Origin: Eutreptiella sp. 'Long Island Sound 2002'
Taxonomy: Eukaryota > Euglenozoa > Euglenophyceae > Eutreptiales > Eutreptiaceae
Reading direction: 5' to 3'
Assembly: GCA_964036045.1 (NCBI GenBank)
Contig: OZ038381.1
Coordinates: 153,964,352 to 154,028,351, forward strand
Length of the DNA: 64,000 nt
Shown: piece after piece, positions 1 through 10,300 of the stretch
Layout: the number at the start of each line of letters is the position of its first letter
Position numbering within the stretch: the first letter of the stretch is position 1
Program-made: the position numbers and the translations under genes
The notes under the pieces: model-generated
The model's input: the letters and a program-made list of their open reading frames with translations, nothing else
Told to the model about the DNA's origin: nothing
Database searches by the model: none

Positions 1-301
1 CGTGCCTCGCAACTTGGTGCCACCACTTAGTGGGCTTTGTACCACCACTTGGTGGGCTTTGTGCCACCACGCGGTGGACTTTGTGCCACCACTTGGTGGG
101 CTTTGTGCCACCACGCGGTGGGCTTTGTGCCACCACGCGGTGGACTTTGTGCCACCACTTGGTGGGCTTTGTGCCACCACGCGGTGGACTTTGTGCCACC
201 ACGCGGTGGGCTTTGTGCTTCCTTGCGGTGGGCCGCGTGCCACCACATGGTGGACTCGGTGCTTCCACGCGCTGGGCTTTGTGCCACCACGTGGTGGGCT
301 C
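1..301. repeat. 22-bp tandem repeat block, left module
   Basis: About 13.7 copies of a 22-bp unit; the CTTT at the start of the unit recurs at 35, 57, 79, 101, 123, 145, 167, 189, 211 and 277. The core is TTTGTGCCACCAC followed by a short variable stretch and GGTGGG. Each unit holds an inverted repeat, CCACC...GGTGG, around a 4-nt centre that varies between units (ACTT, ACGC, ACAT, ACGT). The copy near 283-296 is a perfect 14-bp palindrome, CCACCACGTGGTGG. The last units (233, 255) are more diverged. The block runs off the left edge, so its full length is unknown. It is homologous to the block at 45104-45299. All frames stay open because 22 bp cycles through three frames; I read it as non-coding. 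Confidence 0.93.
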
Positions 302-1165
302 GCTGGGTGCTGCAGGCAACCCCCGCCCGGTTACCAAACTAGGGGTGTCGAGGGTGCAGCACCAGCAGCACGTCAGGTGCAGCCGTTGTGCAGCAGCTGC
401 TGCTTCCCCTTTCATGCTGCTGCACATGTTGTGTAGCTCACTGCAGCCAACCCCCGCCCCGTTACCAATCTAGGGGCTATGGGGGTGCTGCGTCAGCAGC
501 ACGTCAAGGGCAGCCCTCACGCTGCAGCACCTGCAGCCCTTCATGCTGCAGTACGCGTGCTGCAGCTGTCTGCAGCCAAACCCAGCTCGGTTATCTTTGC
601 AGGGGCTGCGGGGTTGCTGCACCTGCAACACTTCCGGTGTGCTGCGGCTGCTGCAGCCACTTTCTTGCTGTAGTTAGTGGGCCGCAGCTCAGTGCAGCTG
701 ACCCCCGCCCCGTTACCAATGTAGGAGCTATGGGGGAAGCTGCATCGGCAGCACTTCAGCTGCCGCCCGAGTGTTGCAGCAGCTGTGGCTCGTTGGGTGC
801 TGCAGCGTGTGTTGCAGCTCACTGCAGCCAACCCCCGCCCCGTTACCAATCTAGGGGCTATGGGGTGCTGGATCAGCAAAGCACCAGGTGCAGCCCTCAT
901 GTTGCAGCAGCTGCAGCTCTTCACGCTGCAGTCCATGTGCTGTCCATGTGCTGCAGCTGACCGCAGCCAACCCCCCCGGTAGCAATCCAGCGGCTGTGGG
1001 GGTGCTGCTGCAGCACCACGTCAGGTGTGCTGCAGCTGCTGCAGCCACTGTCGTGCTGCAGTTCGTGGGCTGCAGCTGACCGCAGCCCACCCCCGCCCCG
1101 TTACCAATGCAGGAGCTATGGGGGTGCTGTGTCAGCGGCACTTCAGTTGCCGCCCTCGTGTGGCA
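302..1165. repeat. Diverged ~128-bp tandem repeat (GTTACCAAT family), left module
   Basis: Seven diverged copies. The anchor GTTACCAA or a variant lies at about 330, 461, 590, 712, 842, 979 and 1100, giving spacings of 121-137 bp. A typical copy reads CAGCCAACCCCCGCCCC, then GTTACCAATCTAGGGGCTAT, then GGGGGTGCTG, followed by a stretch rich in GCAGC/CTGCAG. The copies at 590 (GTTATCTTTG) and 979 (GGTAGCAATC) are the most degraded. The same core recurs in the more regular 228-bp dimers at 45300-46992. The spacing is irregular and not a multiple of 3, and the short open frames inside look like no known protein family. Confidence 0.88.
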
Positions 1166-1358
1166 CCCGTACCTGTCATGGGCTCTGGCTGCGTCGTTGT
1201 TCACGTGCACGGCGCGGGGCTTGCTCGTAGCGTGCACTGCTCGGGGTGTGGGCGCTGGCGCGCTGCTCTGTTGGTGTGTACCCACCCCAGGTGCCGGTCG
1301 CTCCGCGTGTTTGAGGAGGACCGTGCGTGGAGGACATCCTCCACTCCTGGGATGAGCT

Positions 1359-1373
1359 GGCTCAGCGCTGGAC
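1359..1373 (+). repeat. Shared block A, left copy
   Basis: GGCTCAGCGCTGGAC, matching GGCTCAGCACTGGAC at 47165-47179 with one difference. In both copies a GAGGACC or GGAGGACC motif lies a few dozen bases upstream and a CCAGC or CCCAGC follows. It is one of several collinear matches showing that the two non-repetitive segments are homologous. Confidence 0.8.
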
Positions 1374-1430
1374 GTCCAGCCGATGGTTACGGCGCTAGCT
1401 CCCCACCATGTTGGCATGGTGCCCGAGGCC

Positions 1431-1447
1431 GCGGGGTATGGGGCCGC
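1431..1447 (+). repeat. Shared block B, left copy (identical 17-mer)
   Basis: GCGGGGTATGGGGCCGC is identical to 47238-47254. In both copies it is followed within about 25 bp by CACTTG and preceded by a CACCATGTnG...CATGGTG word (left about 1406-1422, right about 47211-47228). This is the strongest single anchor for homology between the two composite modules. Confidence 0.88.
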
Positions 1448-1800
1448 TTGCCTCAGGGGGGCCACTTGGGGCTCGCTCTGCGCGTTGCCTCTTGCTGCCG
1501 GTGTGTGTTTGTGTGGCCTCCCTAGCCTGTTTGATGTAGGCTGTCGCGGGTCTTGGCGCAACGTCGGTGAGACGCGCTCAGAGTCCTCGCACAGGGAGGG
1601 CGGCCAAATTAGGCCTCATCCACAGGGCTGAGCCCGCCCGTGGGGTGGGTGGACCTTGTTCGCCGCGACAAGGGTGTGGCTCCGGGTGCAGGGCATTGGG
1701 GGAGGAGTATAGGAAGGGCACGTGCAGGGCATTGGGGGAGGAGTATAGGAAGGGCACATGCAGGGCATTGCGTGAGGAGTATAGGAAGGGCACATGCAGG

Positions 1801-2580
1801 GCATTGGGGGAGCAGTATAGGAAGGGCACGTGCAGGGCATTGGGGGAGGAGTATAGGAAGGGCACGTGCAGGGCATTGGGGGAGGCGTATAGGAAGGGCA
1901 CGTGCAGGGCATTGGGGGAAGAGTACAAGAAGGGCACATGCAGGGCATTGGGGGAGGAGTATAGGAAGGGTACGTGCAGGGCATTGCGGGAGGAGTATAG
2001 GAAGGGCACATGCAGGGCATTGGGGGAGGAGTATAGGAAGGGCACGTGCAGGGCATTGGGGGAGGAGTATAGGAAGGGCACATGCAGGGCATTGGGGGAG
2101 GAGTATAGGAAGGGCGCGTGCAGGGCATTGCGGGAGGAGTATAGGAAGGGCACGTGCAGGGCATTGGGGGAGGAGTATAGGAAGGGCACATGCAGGGCAT
2201 TGGGGGAGGAGTATAGGAAGGGCACATGCAGGGCATTGGGGGAGGAGTATAGGAAGGGCACGTGCAGGGCATTGGGGGAGGAGTATAGGAAGGGCACGTG
2301 CAGGGCATTGCGGGAGGAGTATAGGAAGGGCACATGCAGGGCATTGGGGGAGGAGTATAGGAAGGGCACATGCAGGGCATTGGGGGAGGAGTATAGGAAG
2401 GGCACGTGCAGGGCATTGGGGGAGGAGTATAGGAAGGGCACGTGCAGGGCATCGCGGGAGGAGTATAGGAAGGGCACATGCAGGGCATTGGGGGAGGAGT
2501 ATAGGAAGGGCACATGCAGGGCATTGGGGGAGGAGTATAGGAAGGGCACATGCAGGGCATTGGGGGAGGAGTATAGGAAG
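1801..2580 (+). repeat. Higher-order duplication, 1,800-bp offset, copy 1
   Basis: About 22 consecutive units that recur 50 units downstream at 3601-4380 with two differences seen by eye (TGCAGG/TGCGGG near 1833 and ATCGCGG/ATTGCGG near 2452). Diagnostic rare variants shared in order are GAGCAGTATAGG (about 1810), GAGGCGTATAGG (about 1882), GGGGAAGAGTACAAGAAGG (about 1915-1930) and GGGTACGTG (about 1968). Confidence 0.92.
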
Positions 2581-3600
2581 GGCACATGCAGGGCATTGGG
2601 GGAGGAGTATAGGAAGGGCACATGCAGGGCATTGGGGGAGGAGTATAGGAAGGGCATGTGCAGGGCATTGGGGGAGGAGTATAGGAAGGGCACGTGCAGG
2701 GCATTGGGGGAGGAGTAGAGGAAGGGCACGTGCAGGGCATTGGGGGAGGAGCATAGGAAGGGCACATGCAGGGCATTGGGGGAGGAGTATAGGAAGGGCA
2801 CATGCAGGGCATTGGGGGAGGAGTATAGGAAGGGCACATGCAGGGCATTGGGGGAGGAGTATAGGAAGGGCACGTGCAGGGCATTGGGGGAGGAGTATAG
2901 GAAGGGCACATGCAGGGCATTGGGGGAGGAGTATAGGAAGGGCACATACAGGGCATTGGGGGAGGAGTATAGGAAGGGCACGTGCAGGGCATTGGGGGAG
3001 GAGTATAGGAAGGGCACGTGCAGGGCATTGGGGGAGGAGTATAGGAAGGGCACATGCAGGGCATTGGGGGAGGAGTATAGGAAGGGCACATGCAGGGCAT
3101 TGGGGGAGGAGTATAGGAAGGGCACGTGCAGGGCATTGGGGGAGGAGTATAGGACGGGCACATGCAGGGCATTGGGGGAGGAGTATAGGAAGGGCACGTG
3201 CAGGGCATTGGGGGAGGAGTATAGGAAGGGCACGTGCAGGGCATTGGGGGAGGAGTAGAGGAAGGGCACATGCAGGGCATTGGGGGAGGAGTATAGGAAG
3301 GGCACATGCAGGGCATTGGGGGAGGAGTATAGGAAGGGCACGTGCAGGGCATTGGGGGAGGAGTATAGGAAGGGCACATGCAGGGCATTGGGGGAGGAGT
3401 ATAGGAAGGGCACATGCAGGGCATTGGGGGAGGAGTATAGGAAGGGCACGTGCAGGGCATTGGGGGAGGAGTATAGGAAGGGCACGTGCAGGGCATTGGG
3501 GGAGGAGTATAGGAAGGGCACATGCAGGGCATTGGGGGAGGAGTATAGGAAGGGCACGTGCAGGGCATTGGGGGAGGAGTATAGGAAGGGCACGTGCAGG

Positions 3601-4380
3601 GCATTGGGGGAGCAGTATAGGAAGGGCACGTGCGGGGCATTGGGGGAGGAGTATAGGAAGGGCACGTGCAGGGCATTGGGGGAGGCGTATAGGAAGGGCA
3701 CGTGCAGGGCATTGGGGGAAGAGTACAAGAAGGGCACATGCAGGGCATTGGGGGAGGAGTATAGGAAGGGTACGTGCAGGGCATTGCGGGAGGAGTATAG
3801 GAAGGGCACATGCAGGGCATTGGGGGAGGAGTATAGGAAGGGCACGTGCAGGGCATTGGGGGAGGAGTATAGGAAGGGCACATGCAGGGCATTGGGGGAG
3901 GAGTATAGGAAGGGCGCGTGCAGGGCATTGCGGGAGGAGTATAGGAAGGGCACGTGCAGGGCATTGGGGGAGGAGTATAGGAAGGGCACATGCAGGGCAT
4001 TGGGGGAGGAGTATAGGAAGGGCACATGCAGGGCATTGGGGGAGGAGTATAGGAAGGGCACGTGCAGGGCATTGGGGGAGGAGTATAGGAAGGGCACGTG
4101 CAGGGCATTGCGGGAGGAGTATAGGAAGGGCACATGCAGGGCATTGGGGGAGGAGTATAGGAAGGGCACATGCAGGGCATTGGGGGAGGAGTATAGGAAG
4201 GGCACGTGCAGGGCATTGGGGGAGGAGTATAGGAAGGGCACGTGCAGGGCATTGCGGGAGGAGTATAGGAAGGGCACATGCAGGGCATTGGGGGAGGAGT
4301 ATAGGAAGGGCACATGCAGGGCATTGGGGGAGGAGTATAGGAAGGGCACATGCAGGGCATTGGGGGAGGAGTATAGGAAG
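3601..4380 (+). repeat. Higher-order duplication, 1,800-bp offset, copy 2
   Basis: Partner of 1801-2580. It carries the same ordered rare variants: GAGCAGTATAGG about 3610, GAGGCGTATAGG about 3682, the AAGAGTACAAGAAGG unit about 3718-3730 and GGGTACGTG about 3768. Upstream (3541) and downstream (4381) the matching pattern of position-30 variants breaks down, which sets the limits. Confidence 0.92.
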
Positions 4381-7300
4381 GGCACGTGCAGGGCATTGGG
4401 GGAGGAGTATAGGAAGGGCACGTGCAGGGCATTGCGGGAGGAGTATAGGAAGGGCACATGCAGGGCATTGGGGGAGGAGTATAGGAAGGGCACATGCAGG
4501 GCATTGGGGGAGGAGTATAGGAAGGGCACGTGCAGGGCATTGGGGAAGGAGTATAGGAAGGGCACATGCAGGGCATTGGGGGAGGAGTATAGGAAGGCCA
4601 CATGCAGGGCATTGGGGGAGGAGTATAGGAAGGGCACATGCAGGGCATTGGGGGAGGAGTATAGGAAGGGCACGTGCAGGGCATTGGGGGAGGAGCATAG
4701 GAAGGGCACATGCAGGGCATTGGGGGAGGAGTATAGGAAGGGCACATGCAGGGCATTGGGGGAGGAGTATAGGAAGGGCACGTGCAGGGCATTGGGGGAG
4801 GAGTATAGGAAGGGCACGTGCAGGGCATCGCGGGAGGAGTATAGGAAGGGCACATGCGGGGCATTGGGGGAGGAGTATAGGAAGGGCACATGCAGGGCAT
4901 TGGGGGAGGAGTATAGGAAGGGCACATGCAGGGCATTGGGGGAGGAGTATAGGAAGGGCACGTGCAGGGCATTGGGGGAGGAGTATAGGAAGGGCACGTG
5001 CAGGGCATTGCGGGGGGAGTATAGGAAGGGCACGTGCAGGGCATTGGGGGAGGAGTATAGGAAGGGCACGTGCAGGGCATTGGGGGAGGAGTAGAGGAAG
5101 GGCACGTGCAGGGCATTGGGGGAGGAGCATAGGAAGGGCACATGCAGGGCATTGGGGGAGGAGTATAGGAAGGGCACATGCAGGGCATTGGGGGAGGAGT
5201 ATAGGAAGGGCACATGCAGGGCATTGGGGGAGGAGTATAGGAAGGGCACGTGCAGGGCATTGGGGGAGGAGTATAGGAAGGGCACATGCAGGGCATTGGG
5301 GGAGGAGTATAGGAAGGGCACATGCAGGGCATTGGGGGAGGAGTATAGGAAGGGCACGTGCAGGGCATTGGGAGAGGAGTATAGGAAGGGCACGTGCAGG
5401 GCATTGGGGGAGGAGTATAGGAAGGGCACATGCAGGGCATTGGGGGAGGAGTATAGGAAGGGCACGTGCAGGGCATTGGGGGAGGAGTATAGGAAGGGCA
5501 CGTGCAGGGCATCGCGGGAGGAGTATAGGAAGGGCACATGCAGGGCATTGGGGGAGGAGTATAGGAAGGGCACATGCAGGGCATTGGGGGAGGAGTATAG
5601 GAAGGGCACATGCAGGGCATTGGGGGAGGAGTATAGGAAGGGCACGTGCAGGGCATTGGGGGAGGAGTATAGGAAGGGCACGTGCAGGGCATTGGGGGAG
5701 GACTATGGGAAGGGCACGTGCAGGGCATTGGGGGAGGAGTATAGGAAGGGCACGTGCAGGGCATTGGGGGAGGAGTAGAGGAAGGGCACGTGCAGGGCAT
5801 TGGGGGAGGAGCATAGGAAGGGCACATGCAGGGCATTGGGGGAGGAGTATAGGAAGGGCACATGCAGGGCATTGGGGGAGGAGTATAGGAAGGGCACATG
5901 CAGGGCATTGGGGGAGGAGTATAGGAAGGGCACGTGCAGGGCATTGGGGGAGGAGCATAGGAAGGGCACATGCAGGGCATTGGGGGAGGAGTATAGGAAG
6001 GGCACATGCAGGGCATTGGGGGAGGAGTATAGGAAGGGCACGTGCAGGGCATTGGGGGAGGAGTATAGGAAGGGCACGTGCAGGGCATTGGGGGAGGAGT
6101 ATAGGAAGGGCACATGCAGGGCATTGGGGGAGGAGTATAGGAAGGGCACATGCAGGGCATTGGGGGAGGAGTAGAGGAAGGGCACGTGCAGGGCATTGGG
6201 GGAGGAGCATAGGAAGGGCACATGCAGGGCATTGGGGGAGGAGTATAGGAAGGGCACGTGCAGGGCATTGGGGGAGGAGTATAGGAAGGGCACATGCAGG
6301 GCATTGGGGGAGGAGTATAGGAAGGGCACGTGCAGGGCATTGGGGGAGGAGTATAGGAAGGGCACATGCAGGGCATTGGGGGAGGAGTATAGGAAGGGCA
6401 CATGCAGGGCATTGGGGGAGCAGTATAGGAAGGGCACGTGCACGGCATTGCGGAAGGAGTATAGGAAGGGCACGTGCAAGGCATTGGGGGAGGAGTATAG
6501 GAAGGGCACGTGCAGGGCATTGCGGGAGGAGTATAGGAAGGGCACATGCAGGGCATTGGGGGAGGAGTATAGGAAGGGCACGTGCAGGGCATTGGGGGAG
6601 GAGTATAGGAAGGGCACATGCAGGGCATTGGGGGAGGAGTATAGGAAGGGCGCGTGCAGGGCATTGCGGGAGGAGTATAGGAAGGGCACATGCAGGGCAT
6701 TGGGGGAGGAGTATAGGAAGGGCACGTGCAGGGCATTGGGGGAGGAGTATAGGAAGGGCACGTGCAGGGCATTGGGGGAGGAGTATAGGAAGGGCACGTG
6801 CAGGGCATTGGGGGAGGAGTATAGGAAGGGCACATGCAGGGCATTGCGTGAGGAGTATAGGAAGGGCACATGCAGGGCATTGGGGGAGGAGTATAGGAAG
6901 GGCACGTGCAGGGCATTGGGGGAGGAGTATAGGAAGGGCACATGCAGGGCATTGCGTGAGGAGTATAGGAAGGGCACATGCAGGGCATTGGAGGAGGAGT
7001 ATAGGAAGGGCACGTGCAGGGCATTGTGGGAGGAGTATAGGAAGGGCACGTGCAGGGCATTGGAGGAGGAGTATAGGAAGGGCACGTGCAGGGCATTGGG
7101 GGAGGAGTATAGGAAGGGCACATGCAGGGCATTGGGGGAGGAGTATAGGAAGGGCACGTGCAGGGCATTGGGGGAGGAGTATAGGAAGGGCACATGCAGG
7201 GCATTGGGCGAGGAGTATAGGAAGGGCACGTGCAGGGCATTAGGGGAGGAGTATAGGAAGGGCACATGCAGGGCATTGGGGGAGGAGTATAGGAAGGGCG

Positions 7301-10300
7301 CGTGCAGGGCATTGGGGGAGGAGTATAGGAAGGGCACATGCAGGGCATTGGGGGAGGAGTATAGGAAGGGCACGTGCAGGGCATCGCGGGAGGAGTATAG
7401 GAAGGGCACATGCAGGGCATTGGGGGAGGAGTATAGGAAGGGCACATGCAGGGCATTGGGGGAGGAGTATAGGAAGGGCACATGCAGGGCATTGGGGGAG
7501 GAGTATAGGAAGGGCACGTGCAGGGCATTGGGGGAGGAGTATAGGAAGGGCACGTGCAGGGCATTGGGGGAGGAGTATAGGAAGGGCACGTGCAGGGCAT
7601 TGGGGGAGGAGTATAGGAAGGGCACGTGCAGGGCATTGGGGGAGGAGTAGAGGAAGGGCACGTGCAGGGCATTGGGGGAGGAGCATAGGAAGGGCACATG
7701 CAGGGCATTGGGGGAGGAGTATAGGAAGGGCACATGCAGGGCATTGGGGGAGGAGTATAGGAAGGGCACATGCAGGGCATTGGGGGAGGAGTATAGGAAG
7801 GGCACGTGCAAGGCATTGGGGGAGGAGCATAGGAAGGGCACATGCAGGGCATTGGGGGAGGAGTATAGGAAGGGCACATGCAGGGCATTGGGGGAGGAGT
7901 ATAGGAAGGGCACGTGCAGGGCATTGGGGGAGGAGTATAGGAAGGGCACGTGCACGGCATTGGGGGAGGAGTATAGGAAGGGCACATGCAGGGCATTGGG
8001 GGAGGAGTATAGGAAGGGCACATGCAGGGCATTGGGGGAGGAGTAGAGGAAGGGCACGTGCAGGGCATTGGGGGAGGAGCATAGGAAGGGCACATGCAGG
8101 GCATTGGGGGAGGAGTATAGGAAGGGCACGTGCAGGGCATTGGGGGAAGAGTATAGGAAGGGCACATGCAGGGCATTGGGGGAGGAGTATAGGAAGGGCA
8201 CGTGCAGGGCATTGGGGGAGGAGTATAGGAAGGGCAAATGCAGGGCATTGCATGAGGAGTATAGGAAGGGCACATGCAGGGCATTGGGGGAGCAGTATAG
8301 GAAGGGCACGTGCACGGCATTGCGGAAGGAGTATAGGAAGGGCACGTGCAAGGCATTGGGGGAGGAGTATAGGAAGGGCACGTGCAGGGCATTGCGGGAG
8401 GAGTATAGGAAGGGCACATGCAGGGCATTGGGGGAGGAGTATAGGAAGGGCACGTGCAGGGCATTGGGGGAGGAGTATAGGAAGGGCACATGCAGGGCAT
8501 TGGGGGAGGAGTATAGGAAGGGCACGTGCAGGGCATTGGGGGAGGAGTATAGGAAGGGCACGTGCAGGGCATTGGGGGAGGAGTATAGGAAGGGCACATG
8601 CAGGGCATTGGGGGAGGAGTATAGGAAGGGCACGTGCAGGGCATTGGAGGAGGAGTATAGGAAGGGCACGTGCAGGGCATTGGGGGAGGGGTATAGGAAG
8701 GGCACATGCAGGGCATTGGGGGAGGAGTATAGGAAGGGCACGTGCAGGGCATTGCGGGAGGGGTATAGGAAGGGCACATGCAGGGCATTGGGGGAGGAGT
8801 ATAGGAAGGGCACGTGCAGGGCATTGGGGGAGGAGTAGAGGAAGGGCACGTGCAGGGCATTGGGGGAGGAGCATAGGAAGGGCACATGCAGGGCATTGGG
8901 GGAGGAGTATAGGAAGGGCACGTGCAGGGCATTGGGGGAGGAGTATAGGAAGGGCACATGCAGGGCATTGGGGGAGGAGTATAGGAAGGGCACGTGCAGG
9001 GCATTGGGGAAGGAGTATAGGAAGGGCACGTGCAGGGCATTGCGGGAGGAGTATAGGAAGGGCACATGCAGGGCATTGGGGGAGGAGTATAGGAAGGGCA
9101 CGTGCAGGGCATTGGAGGAGGAGTATAGGAAGGGCACGTGCAGGGCATTGGGGGAGGAGTATAGGAAGGGCACATGCAGGGCATTGGGGGAGGAGTATAG
9201 GAAGGGCACGTGCAGGGCATTGCGGGAGGGGTATAGGAAGGGCACATGCAGGGCATTGGGGGAGGAGTATAGGAAGGGCACGTGCAGGGCATTAGGGGAG
9301 GAGTATAGGAAGGGCACATGCAGGGCATTGGGGGAGGAGTATAGGAAGGGCGCGTGCAGGGCATTGGGGGAGGAGTATAGGAAGGGCACATGCAGGGCAT
9401 TGCGGGAGGAGTATAGGAAGGGCACGTGCAGGGCATTGCGGGAGGAGTATAGGAAGGGCACGTGCAGGGCATTGGGGGGGGAGCATAGGAAGGGCACATG
9501 CAGGGCATTGGGGGAGGAGTATAGGAAGGGCACATGCAGGGCATTGGGGGAGGAGTATAGGAAGGGCACATGCAGGGCATTGGGGGAGGAGTATAGGAAG
9601 GGCACATGCAGGGCATTGGGGGAGGAGTATAGGAAGGGCACGTGCAGGGCATCGGGGGAGGAGTATAGGAAGGGCACGTGCAGGGCATTGGGGGAGGAGT
9701 ATAGGAAGGGCACGTGCAGGGCATTGGGGGAGGAGTATAGGAAGGGCACGTGCAGGGCATTGGGGGAGGAGTAGAGGAAGGGCACGTGCAGGGCATTGGG
9801 GGAGGAGCATAGGAAGGGCACATGCAGGGAATTGGGGGAGGAGTATAGGAAGGGCACATGCGGGGCATTGGGGGAGGAGTATAGGAAGGGCACATGCAGG
9901 GCATTGGGGGAGGAGTATAGGAAGGGCACGTGCAGGGCATTGGGGGAGGAGCATAGGAAGGGCACATGCAGGGCATTGGGGGAGGAGTATAGGAAGGGCA
10001 CATGCAGGGCATTGGGGGAGGAGTATAGGAAGGGCACGTGCAGGGCATTGCGGGAGGAGTATAGGAAGGGCACGTGCAGGGCATTGGGGGAGGAGTATAG
10101 GAAGGGCACATGCAGGGCATTGGGGGAGGAGTATAGGAAGGGCACATGCAGGGCATTGGGGGAGGAGTAGAGGAAGGGCACGTGCAGGGCATTGGGGGAG
10201 GAGCATAGGAAGGGCACATGCAGGGCATTGGGGGAGGGGTATAGGAAGGGCACGTGCAGGGCATTGGGGGAGGAGTATAGGAAGGGCACATGCAGGGCAT

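Larger units (their letters stand above)
1166..1685. other. Non-repetitive CpG-rich segment before array 1
   Basis: About 520 bp without an obvious internal tandem repeat, rich in CpG and GTG/CGTG words. No tRNA, rRNA, splice structure or protein family is recognisable. Its value is comparative: it shares ordered blocks with the segment before the second 36-bp array (46993-47540), including GGCTCAGCRCTGGAC (1359-1373) and GCGGGGTATGGGGCCGC (1431-1447). It ends in AAGGGTGTGGCTCC before the first 36-bp unit; the other segment ends in GAGGGTGTGACACC before its array. A minus-strand open frame of 236 codons (851-1561) crosses the border into the GTTACCAAT repeats and has low-complexity composition; I do not accept it as a gene. 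Confidence 0.75.

Noticed and set aside
1-301. tRNA or other structured RNA gene in the 22-bp hairpin blocks
   Set aside because: No cloverleaf, A/B box pair or terminator fits. The inverted repeat is only 5 bp per unit.
851-1561. Minus-strand 236-codon frame in the left flank
   Set aside because: Half lies in GTTACCAAT repeats, the composition is low complexity, and no domain is recognised. The homologous right segment does not keep a comparable frame.
1567-2718. Plus-strand GEEYRKGTCRAL repeat protein
   Set aside because: It is ended by recurrent TAT to TAG substitutions (for example about 2716, 3256, 5092) that are themselves spread in an 11-unit repeat. There is no sign of purifying selection.
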